Position numbers and translations under genes: made by a program. From the NCBI GenBank assembly GCA_041485385.1, contig JBGPJM010000100.1:1-16465 (forward strand): a DNA stretch of 16,465 bases, given 5' to 3'. Below, piece after piece: positions 6,462-12,721 of the stretch. Below the pieces are notes generated by a model that was given only the letters and a program-made list of their open reading frames with translations, did no database searches and had not been told where the DNA came from. How positions within the stretch are numbered: position 1 is the first letter of the stretch; every line of letters begins with the position of its first letter. The stretch is from JBGPJM01 sp041485385 (GTDB lineage: Bacteria; Planctomycetota; Phycisphaerae; Phycisphaerales; UBA1924).

Positions 6462-7142
6462 TCAGCGCTCGCCCGCCGGGTGCCGGCTCTGCTCGAAGTT
6501 CATGGTGGATGGCGCCATGCCGAATCCGCAGGGGACCTTGAGGCCGAGCTCCTCGGCGATCGCCTTGATCATGGCATGGTGGTGGATGGCGTGGTGGGCG
6601 GCGAAGGCGAGCTCTCGCCCGAGGGTGGAGGTGAACTCGGCCTCGGCGCCGTCGGCGGCGAGCATGACGCGGACGCGGACGGCGGAGGCGGAAACGGGCG
6701 TGCTGGTTTCGACGAGTTCTTCGACGAGGCGCTGGATCGCGGTGAGGGCCGCGGCGCGGTCGGTCTCCATGGGCACGTTTCGCCGGCGGTGGTCGTAGTC
6801 GATGGGGCCCCCGTGGACGCGGCTGCCGGCGAGGGCGGCGGAGAAGTGGTCCAGGGCGTGCCGGAAGTGCTTGCCGATGGTGCCGCCGGCCATGACCCGG
6901 GAGGGGCTGGAGAAGGAGCGATCGTCGATCGACTGGATGAAGGCGCCGGCTTGCTCGAGCAACGCGACGCCGGTCCGGGCGGCGGGGCAGGTGTGGGGGC
7001 TGGGGGCCGTCTTCGACTGGTGCCCGCAGCAGCAGGAGTGGGCGGGCTTCGATTCGACGGCCGAAACCGGGGCGCTCTTGGTGCTCGCGGACGCCGGATC
7101 CGGGACGAGCGGACGGGCGGGAGGGGCTGGTGGAAGCGTCAT
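6462..7142 (-). CDS. DinB-like putative metalloprotein with Cys/His-rich N-terminus
   Basis: This 226-residue protein has the four-helix DinB/YfiT-like pattern. IGKHFRHALDHF puts His at about 92 and 96. A conserved YDHRRR (about 116-121) is followed by ETD, and the late HHAIHHHAMIKAIAEELG (about 183-200) precedes the GFGMAPST ending common to this subfamily. In the superfamily, three His from these positions bind a divalent metal; some members are thiol-dependent transferases. Unusually, residues about 35-52 carry CCCGH and a later HTC, a possible extra metal site. The ATG at 7140-7142 was preferred because GAAGG lies upstream; an in-frame GTG at 7176-7178 would add 12 residues. The next gene, NRDE, follows 29 bases downstream. 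The function is not known. Confidence 0.75.
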   Translation of the reverse strand: MTLPPAPPARPLVPDPASASTKSAPVSAVESKPAHSCCCGHQSKTAPSPHTCPAARTGVALLEQAGAFIQSIDDRSFSSPSRVMAGGTIGKHFRHALDHFSAALAGSRVHGGPIDYDHRRRNVPMETDRAAALTAIQRLVEELVETSTPVSASAVRVRVMLAADGAEAEFTSTLGRELAFAAHHAIHHHAMIKAIAEELGLKVPCGFGMAPSTMNFEQSRHPAGER

Positions 7143-7220
7143 CCTTGGACCTTCAGAGGTTGCCGGTCGGTGGCACACTGTTCGCGACAGACGGCGAGTG
7201 CGATGATACGCGAGTCGAAG

Positions 7221-8030
7221 TTACTCGATTCTAACAACAGCGGCGGGGTCGATGGCGATGAGGAGGAGGTCGCCGAGCTTTGTGATCTGTCCGGTGACCT
7301 GGACGGCATCACCTACAAAGGGGAGGATCGTCTGGTTGATGGGCTCGCCGCCGGGGCCGGTGAGCACGTAGTACGTCGAGCGGCCGGAGGCGTCCCACGT
7401 GACGAGCACGGGCGGGATGCCGCCGGCGATGCAGCGAACGGCGCAGGCTTTGTGGGTCTTGCCCTCGCCGGGTTTCATGGCGCCGAGGAAGCACTTGGGG
7501 TCGACGATCTCGCCCATCAGGGTGGCGGGGCCGCGCGAAACGGGGTTCGGGACGATCTGGTCGACGGAATGGGTGATGAGGGCGATGGGGTGCTCATCGG
7601 GGGCGAGTTCGATGAGGGTGCGGCCGCCGCGTTCCAGGAGTGAACCGGTGATCTTGACCGCCTGTCCGTCGAAGGACGCGAGCTTGTCTTGGGCGCCGTG
7701 CTTGCCGAAGCCGACGATGAGCGCGGTCCGGCCGGCGCCGGCACGGGGGGGCTCGGTGAGTTCGATCATCGGGTAGGGATGGACGCGGGCGACGCCTTCG
7801 AAGTCGCGGAAGGTGCCGTATTCCCACTGGCCGGCGCCGGGGTCGGTGAGGAAGGCCACGCCGACGGTGGCGCAGAAGGCGGCGAAGAGGATGTGGACGG
7901 AGGCGACGATCATGGTGTGGCGAGAGAGGCGGCGCGGCGAGCGCGGGAGGTAGCCGACGTAAAAGTCCTCGGTGTCGGGTGGAGCGGGGGGCGGGGGCGG
8001 GGTTGGCGTGGGCGAGCCGTTGTGGGTCAT
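7221..8030 (-). CDS. Membrane-anchored protein with tandem OB-like domains and C-x12-H-x2-C-x3-C motif
   Basis: I do not know a named family for this 269-residue protein. A Pro-rich N-terminus (about 7-18) and a basic stretch (30-38) precede one membrane helix (about 40-61), so the rest is probably periplasmic. Two beta-rich units follow, each beginning with a strand and ending in a similar VxVTG...L.I..D pattern (about 78-150 and 165-267), which suggests an internal duplication. Only the second carries the striking motif C180-x12-H193-x2-C196-x3-C200, followed by GGIPP, a plausible metal, haem or disulfide site. The ATG overlaps the stop of the Rieske gene by four bases (ATGA), indicating translational coupling and a shared function. 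A periplasmic electron acceptor or donor for that protein is the inferred role. Confidence 0.85.
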   Translation of the reverse strand: MTHNGSPTPTPPPPPAPPDTEDFYVGYLPRSPRRLSRHTMIVASVHILFAAFCATVGVAFLTDPGAGQWEYGTFRDFEGVARVHPYPMIELTEPPRAGAGRTALIVGFGKHGAQDKLASFDGQAVKITGSLLERGGRTLIELAPDEHPIALITHSVDQIVPNPVSRGPATLMGEIVDPKCFLGAMKPGEGKTHKACAVRCIAGGIPPVLVTWDASGRSTYYVLTGPGGEPINQTILPFVGDAVQVTGQITKLGDLLLIAIDPAAVVRIE

Positions 8031-9103
8031 GGGCGTGCCCCTTCGAGTGCGGGCTGGAAGCGGGCGGGCTCGACGGGGGTGCCCTTGGGGAGGGGGTTGG
8101 GGTCGAGGAGGATGCGCCGGCCGCGGATGGTGACGCGGTAGGTGTTGATCTTCTCGGTGAAGGGGGGCGGCGATCGGCCGCTGGCGGGGAGGTACTGGTA
8201 GCCGTGCCAGGGGCAGGTGATGCAGCCGTCGATGATCTTGCCCTCGGCGAGGGGGCCGCCCTGGTGCTCGCAGACGCTCGAGACGGCGGAGACCTGGCCG
8301 TCGTACTTGAAGACGGCGATGCGCTCTCGCCCCTTGAGGCAGACGTTGCGGGCACGCTTCTCGGGGATGTCGTCGATGGAGCAGATGTCGATGAACTCGT
8401 TTGTGCCGGTGGGGGGCGCGGGTGCGCGCGTGTCGCGGGTGGTTTCGAGCGCGCCGGCCATGAGGTGGAGGGAGCCGACGAGGACGATGCCGGCGCCGAG
8501 GAGGACGGGGTAGACGATGCTGCGCTCGGATTGCAGGGCGCCGAGGGCGACGTGCATGACGACGAGGGCGTAGCAGGCGTAGACGAGCATGTGGAGAGAT
8601 TTCCACGCGCGCGGGGAGAGGTTCCTGAGCCAGAAGTCGTGGCTGGTGGCGGCCATGAGGAAGAGGATGACGAGGGCGAGGAGGCCGAGGATCTCGAAGG
8701 GGAAGGCGGTGAGGGAGAGGTAGTTGGTGTTGGAGGCGAGGAGGGAGACGAGGGGGTTCACGTTGCCGAAGCCGTGGTACTGGAGAAGGCTGGCGACGGC
8801 GTGGGAGGCGGCGACGAGGAAGGTGGCGACGCCGAGGTGGCGGCGGTTGTAGAGGAGCGGGAGGAAGCGGCGGTCGAGGCGGGCGAGGGGGCCGATGGAG
8901 AGGACGATGTGGAGCATGACGATGGCACAGGTGCCCAGGGCGCGGAGGAGGAGGATCTCGTCGGAGAGCTCGTGGGGCGGGCGGAAGAGGAGCCTGCCGA
9001 GGGTGATGAAGGTGGCGAGGTAGAGGGCGACGCCGCTCGCGACGACGGCGTCGTAGATCTTCTTCTGGCGATTCCAGCCGACCCAGGTGTAGGAGGCGCT
9101 CAT
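8027..9103 (-). CDS. YedZ/MsrQ-like haem membrane domain fused to a Rieske [2Fe-2S] domain
   Basis: This 358-residue protein has two modules. Residues about 17-215 hold about six membrane helices resembling the ferric-reductase/YedZ (MsrQ) domain. H101, H171 and H184 sit like its haem b ligands, and H171 and H184 are 13 residues apart, the spacing known in YedZ; H65 is another candidate. Residues about 235-340 form a Rieske domain with C278-x-H280, 16 residues, then C297-x2-H300 in CPWHGYQY, so both cluster-binding boxes are intact. The protein should pass electrons between membrane haem and an iron-sulfur cluster; the side on which the Rieske domain lies and the partners are not certain. Both ends overlap neighbouring genes by ATGA, and the downstream Cys-motif protein is its likely partner. 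Confidence 0.92.
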   Translation of the reverse strand: MSASYTWVGWNRQKKIYDAVVASGVALYLATFITLGRLLFRPPHELSDEILLLRALGTCAIVMLHIVLSIGPLARLDRRFLPLLYNRRHLGVATFLVAASHAVASLLQYHGFGNVNPLVSLLASNTNYLSLTAFPFEILGLLALVILFLMAATSHDFWLRNLSPRAWKSLHMLVYACYALVVMHVALGALQSERSIVYPVLLGAGIVLVGSLHLMAGALETTRDTRAPAPPTGTNEFIDICSIDDIPEKRARNVCLKGRERIAVFKYDGQVSAVSSVCEHQGGPLAEGKIIDGCITCPWHGYQYLPASGRSPPPFTEKINTYRVTIRGRRILLDPNPLPKGTPVEPARFQPALEGARP

Positions 9104-9291
9104 GGGACGCCCCCCCCACCGCCGCCACCCCCACCGCGCGAGGTGCCGGGACCGGGGGCGGGCGCGGATGGGACGGGGGCCTGGACGGGGCGGGCCGGGC
9201 GGGCGACGATGGCGATGACAAAGCCGATGAGCGCGAGGGGCGCGAGCAGACGCCAGATTCGGAAGTGCGCGCGTCGCTGCGCGGCGATCAC
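9100..9291 (-). CDS. Small single-span membrane protein with Gly-rich tail
   Basis: This short gene encodes 63 residues. A basic start (AAQRRAHFRIWR) leads into one hydrophobic helix (about 13-31, LLAPLALIGFVIAIVA), then a Pro/Ala-rich segment and a run of nine Gly before the end. Its GTG start (9289-9291) overlaps the TGA of the preceding small gene as GTGA, and its own TGA overlaps the ATG of the YedZ-Rieske gene. This chain of overlaps is the main evidence that it is real. It could be a small subunit or assembly helper of the redox protein; no family is recognised. The Gly run is encoded partly by eight consecutive G (9110-9117). Confidence 0.7.
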   Translation of the reverse strand: MIAAQRRAHFRIWRLLAPLALIGFVIAIVARPARPVQAPVPSAPAPGPGTSRGGGGGGGGGVP

Positions 9292-9497
9292 GGGTGGTGC
9301 TCCGGCGGCGGGGCGGCGGGGGCGCGGCGCAGCTTGGCGAGGAGCAGGGGCCAGAGGGCGGCAGCGCCGGGGAAGATCAGCACACGGAAGGCCCAGTGGG
9401 AGCCGCGGGAGTTGGGGTCGATGCGGGCGACGCCGCGGATGACGAACCAGAGGGCGAAGACGGCGCCGACGGAGAGGTAGAAGAGGAAGGCGACCAC
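9288..9497 (-). CDS. Small two-span membrane protein, first gene of the redox operon
   Basis: This gene encodes 69 residues from a GTG start at 9495-9497. Two hydrophobic segments (about 3-22 and 38-54) flank a polar loop, IDPNSRGSHWAF. The end is basic, then Pro-rich. Its stop overlaps the GTG of the next gene (GTGA), so it heads a four-gene overlapped set ending with the Cys-motif protein at 7221. The start is uncertain. The reading frame stays open upstream, and a CTG at 9516-9518 lies 8 bases from an AAGGAG, which would lengthen the first helix by seven residues. No family is recognised; a small membrane subunit of the YedZ-Rieske complex is the likeliest role. Confidence 0.7.
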   Translation of the reverse strand: MVAFLFYLSVGAVFALWFVIRGVARIDPNSRGSHWAFRVLIFPGAAALWPLLLAKLRRAPAAPPPEHHP

Positions 9498-9518
9498 GAT
9501 GGCTTGGGCGATGAGCAG

Positions 9519-9530
9519 GGAGCATGCTCC
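9519..9530. promoter_or_regulatory. 12-base palindrome overlapping the ribosome site of the redox operon
   Basis: GGAGCATGCTCC is a perfect palindrome and, on the minus strand, contains most of the AAGGAG ribosome-binding sequence of the first gene of the operon. Pairing of its arms in the mRNA would hide the ribosome site; on DNA it could be an operator. The sequence is seen directly, the role is inferred. Confidence 0.3.
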
Positions 9531-9610
9531 TTGAGCCGGCGGTGGTTGGATGCCGGGGCCCAGAATACCGCGCGGCGGACTTCAGGATGACGTGGGCGAG
9601 CCTGCGTGCG

Positions 9611-12607
9611 TCACGGACAGGGTGCCCGCGCCGCGGTCAGCTTCGCGGCGATCCTCGCGTAGGCGACGGCGACGCCGAGCATGAGCAGGCCGAGGCCCAG
9701 GACGCTGGCGACGCGCCAGGCGGGGGGAACGTCGGCCAAGTCGAGGAGAAGGGCTTTGGCGGTGGCGACACCGAGCAGGGCCAGACCGGCGTAGCGGGCG
9801 GGCAGGATGTGGCGGAGGAAGCCGACGGCGATCAGGCCGACGGCGAAGAGGCCCCACCAGATCGAGAGGGCCGCGCCCTGCGCGGTTGGATCGCTGGCGA
9901 CGCGGGCGGCGATGCGGGCGACCTCGAGGCTGGTGGCGGCGAAGGCCAGCGCGCCGGCGCCGCCCGCGAGGAGCTTCAGCTCGTTCCTCAGCCGATCCGG
10001 CTCGGCGCGCGTCCGTCGCCACAGCCACCAGCCAACCAGTCCCGCGGACATCACGATGGCGGCGGCCTGGAGGAGCCCGGGGTGGACCGGCATGTCGCCC
10101 GCGGTGGCGGTCCACCCGAGCAGCGGGAACGCGGTGATCCAGGCGAATGCGCTCGCGGCGATGGCGGCCAGGCCAAGCCGGTCGAGCTCGAGCCGCTTCT
10201 GCAGGGCGCTGAGGAAGACGCTCGCCACGCCAATCCCCAGCCACACCCACGCCACGGCGTCCCACGCGACTTCGGGGCTCAGGAACGACGCGAGCAGCAG
10301 GGCCATCGCGACCGTCGCCCCGACCCTGGCGGCCCGATCGGAGGTGTCGTCGCCGAAGCGCAGGAAGAGACGGGCGACGAGCCCCCACGCGCTCGCCGCG
10401 CCCAGCATCAGCAGCCACCATCGTCCCAGGCTCAGACCGAGGACGTCGAGCGCGCCGGCGTGCGCCTCTGGCTTGACGAGGCCGTAGAGCGTGAGCGCGC
10501 CGGCGCCGAGCGCGAGCGGCAGCATCGCGCCGAGGCTCAGCCAGCGGATCCGCGCGGCGAGGGCGATGACGGCTACGACCGACCCCAGCGCCAGCCACGC
10601 CGCGCAGATCGACATCAACTCGGCTTTGGGGTGCAGGACGCAGAGGAAGAGGAGCCCCAGGCCAACGGAGGCGGCGACGCGCGAGATCGTCCGGCCGTCT
10701 TTCAGGCGGCGGACGGCGGCGGCGCACGCAAGCCACGCGATGCCCCCTCCCGCAACGGCGGCGGCCCATCGGCCGAGGGCGAGGCCCCCGAGCCCCAGTT
10801 CGTGCCCGCGGGTTTCGGGCGAGTCGGGACCGAAGACCAGCAGGGCGACGGAGCCCAGCAGCATGCACACCATGCCGTACCCACACAGCCAGCTCCAGCG
10901 CCGCCAAGAGCCCACGCCGACCTCGGCCAAGCCGAGCGCCAGGAAGGCGGCGCAAAGGGCGATGAGCTGCGCCTCCGGGCGGAGCAGCGCCAGCGCCGGG
11001 AGCGACAGCCCCACGCACGCGGCGATCCTGGAGGCGTTCCGCCAGATCTCGCCGGCGTGCATCGCGAGCAGGCGCGCCGAGACGACCCACGCGACCGCGC
11101 CGAGGGCCATGAGCAGCGCCCAGGGGCCGAGGACGAGCCCGAGCACCTCCGTGTCGGGCCAGGTGAATCGCATGGCCCAGGAGTCGTACGCGATAAGCCG
11201 GACGGTGGCGATCGAGAGCATGACCACGCCGTAGAGGCTGAGGCCGCGAGAGCGGATCCAGGCGCCGGCGGCACAGAAGGCCATGCCCATCCCCAGCCAT
11301 GCGCACACTTCCATCCACCCCGTGAGCGCCAGCGCGACGGCCGCGATGAGCAGGCCGCCGGCCTGCATGAGGAGGCCGGCGCCGAGGCGCTCGGCATCGG
11401 TGCGCGGCACGTCTCGCAGGATGCGGAGGTTGCCCGCGAGGATCAGGGCAAGGAAGACGGTGCCGACCACGCCGCCGGCGGGGACGAACCAGTCGGGGAG
11501 CACGGGTTGCTCGCGCAGGACCAGCACGCCGGATGCGACGGTCCACAACGATGTCGCGAAGCTCGTCGCGATCGGACGGGCGCGGCGCCATGCCACCGGC
11601 GGGGCGGCGGCGAGCGCGGGCGCGTCGTCGTAGACGGGCGTGGACGACGAGGGCACGGCGACCGCCCTCCGGACGCTCGCCAAGAGTTCAAGGTGGACCG
11701 CGCCCCAGACGAGTGCCAGAAAGGGCAGCGACAACTCGGCATGGTGGCGTCCCTGCCAGAGGAGCCAGATCGAGCCGATTGCGACGGTGCCGATCCATAC
11801 CAGGGTGCGCACCGGCCGGAACGGGATCGGCCGCCAACCGGAGAGCCCGAGGCCTACGACCAAGATCGCCAATAGGTACAGAGGAAGGACGATCGGGCGC
11901 AGCTCGTGCTCGGTGAGGATGAAGGGCGCGGCATACCCGCCGACGACCGAGAGCACGGCGACCACCAGGAGGCGGGCCCGGGCGGCGACGAGGATGCCCA
12001 GGATCGTGACCACGCTTAGAAGGGCCAAGGCGATGGGCGCTTCGACGAGAGCCCAGAGCCCGTGGGCGGCGTACGCGGACGCGTACAGCGCGCCGATGCC
12101 CGCGGCGGAGAGCCCGGCGGAGGCGAACGCGGAGACGTTGCGGCGCGCGGCCTCTCCAGCACCCAGAAGGGTGAGGCCGAAGACGCCGCCCCAGATGCAT
12201 TTCCACATGGGGGTCATGCGGAACCAGCCGGCGTCGTAGCCGAGCTTGAGGAAGAGGCCGACGCCGATGACGACGACGAGGGCGCCCGCCACCAGGTAGA
12301 CGCGCCCGCCGACGAGTCGCTCGGCTTCGCGGAGGCCGCCGGGGTCGGGGGGCTCGGGGGATGCGGCGGGGAGGGCGGGCGGGCGGGCTGGGCTCGCGAC
12401 GGGGGCTGTCGGCACCATGGGAGGGACAGCGGGGCGCACGTCGGGGCGCACGACAACCGGCATCGTCCTTGACGGCGGACGAGGGACCTCGATCACAACG
12501 GGTGATTGGACGCGTTCCATGCCGAGGCGGCGCTCGACGGCTTCAAGCCTTGAGGTGAGGTCATCAAGCCGGCCGAGCACGCCCGTGGACCTGGTGGGTG
12601 CTGACAT
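9611..12607 (-). CDS. DUF2339 family giant polytopic membrane protein
   Basis: This 998-residue protein begins with a short coiled-coil-like helix (about 10-35, RLDDLTSRLEAVERRLG) and a Pro-rich linker (about 40-90). After these, nearly the whole remainder is closely packed hydrophobic helices, around thirty by eye. The first part of the membrane region (about 98-240) matches the DUF2339 signature, a GRVYLVAGALVVVIGVG helix followed by a LKLGYDAGWF turn, and then AGLSAAGIGALYASAYAAHG and SVVGGYAAPFIL. The molecular function of DUF2339 is unknown; a cell-envelope role is often supposed. GGAGG lies 6 bases before the ATG at 12605-12607, which is why the in-frame TTG two codons upstream was not used. 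The gene has its own promoter (12657-12685), and its 5' leader would be about 43 bases. Confidence 0.92.
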   Translation of the reverse strand: MSAPTRSTGVLGRLDDLTSRLEAVERRLGMERVQSPVVIEVPRPPSRTMPVVVRPDVRPAVPPMVPTAPVASPARPPALPAASPEPPDPGGLREAERLVGGRVYLVAGALVVVIGVGLFLKLGYDAGWFRMTPMWKCIWGGVFGLTLLGAGEAARRNVSAFASAGLSAAGIGALYASAYAAHGLWALVEAPIALALLSVVTILGILVAARARLLVVAVLSVVGGYAAPFILTEHELRPIVLPLYLLAILVVGLGLSGWRPIPFRPVRTLVWIGTVAIGSIWLLWQGRHHAELSLPFLALVWGAVHLELLASVRRAVAVPSSSTPVYDDAPALAAAPPVAWRRARPIATSFATSLWTVASGVLVLREQPVLPDWFVPAGGVVGTVFLALILAGNLRILRDVPRTDAERLGAGLLMQAGGLLIAAVALALTGWMEVCAWLGMGMAFCAAGAWIRSRGLSLYGVVMLSIATVRLIAYDSWAMRFTWPDTEVLGLVLGPWALLMALGAVAWVVSARLLAMHAGEIWRNASRIAACVGLSLPALALLRPEAQLIALCAAFLALGLAEVGVGSWRRWSWLCGYGMVCMLLGSVALLVFGPDSPETRGHELGLGGLALGRWAAAVAGGGIAWLACAAAVRRLKDGRTISRVAASVGLGLLFLCVLHPKAELMSICAAWLALGSVVAVIALAARIRWLSLGAMLPLALGAGALTLYGLVKPEAHAGALDVLGLSLGRWWLLMLGAASAWGLVARLFLRFGDDTSDRAARVGATVAMALLLASFLSPEVAWDAVAWVWLGIGVASVFLSALQKRLELDRLGLAAIAASAFAWITAFPLLGWTATAGDMPVHPGLLQAAAIVMSAGLVGWWLWRRTRAEPDRLRNELKLLAGGAGALAFAATSLEVARIAARVASDPTAQGAALSIWWGLFAVGLIAVGFLRHILPARYAGLALLGVATAKALLLDLADVPPAWRVASVLGLGLLMLGVAVAYARIAAKLTAARAPCP

Positions 12608-12613
12608 TGGCAA

Positions 12614-12618
12614 CCTCC
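12614..12618 (-). promoter_or_regulatory. Ribosome-binding site of the DUF2339 gene
   Basis: On the minus strand GGAGG lies 6 bases before ATG 12605-12607. The upstream TTG candidate begins directly next to it, leaving no spacing, so this site decides the start. Confidence 0.8.
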
Positions 12619-12656
12619 GCTTCTCGACCCCGATCGCGTTATTGATTACTAACGAT

Positions 12657-12685
12657 AGTCTACACTAACATATCGGTCGAGTCAA
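12657..12685 (-). promoter_or_regulatory. Sigma-70-type promoter for the DUF2339 gene
   Basis: On the minus strand TTGACT (12680-12685) and TAGACT (12657-12662) are separated by 17 bases, with five and four matches to consensus. They sit in an AT-rich island within GC-rich sequence. Transcription would start at an A near 12650, about 43 bases before the ATG. The repeats GTTAGT occur twice, 16 bases apart, on either side of the -10. An imperfect dyad (12638-12653, 12 of 16 positions symmetric) overlaps the predicted start, which could be an operator. Confidence 0.65.
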
Positions 12686-12721
12686 GGGCGTTGATGACCC
12701 GCGATGATCTCGCAGGCGTTT

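Noticed and set aside
7211..7227. Dyad CGAGT-N7-ACTCG between the Cys-motif gene and the DinB-like gene
   Set aside because: The arms have only five pairs, it partly overlaps the stop codon, and there is no T run or promoter pattern.
9524..11875. 783-residue plus-strand reading frame opposite DUF2339
   Set aside because: Its composition is Arg/Gly/Pro/Gln-rich low complexity with no domain, and it lies antisense to a clear DUF2339 protein in GC-rich DNA. It is a shadow.
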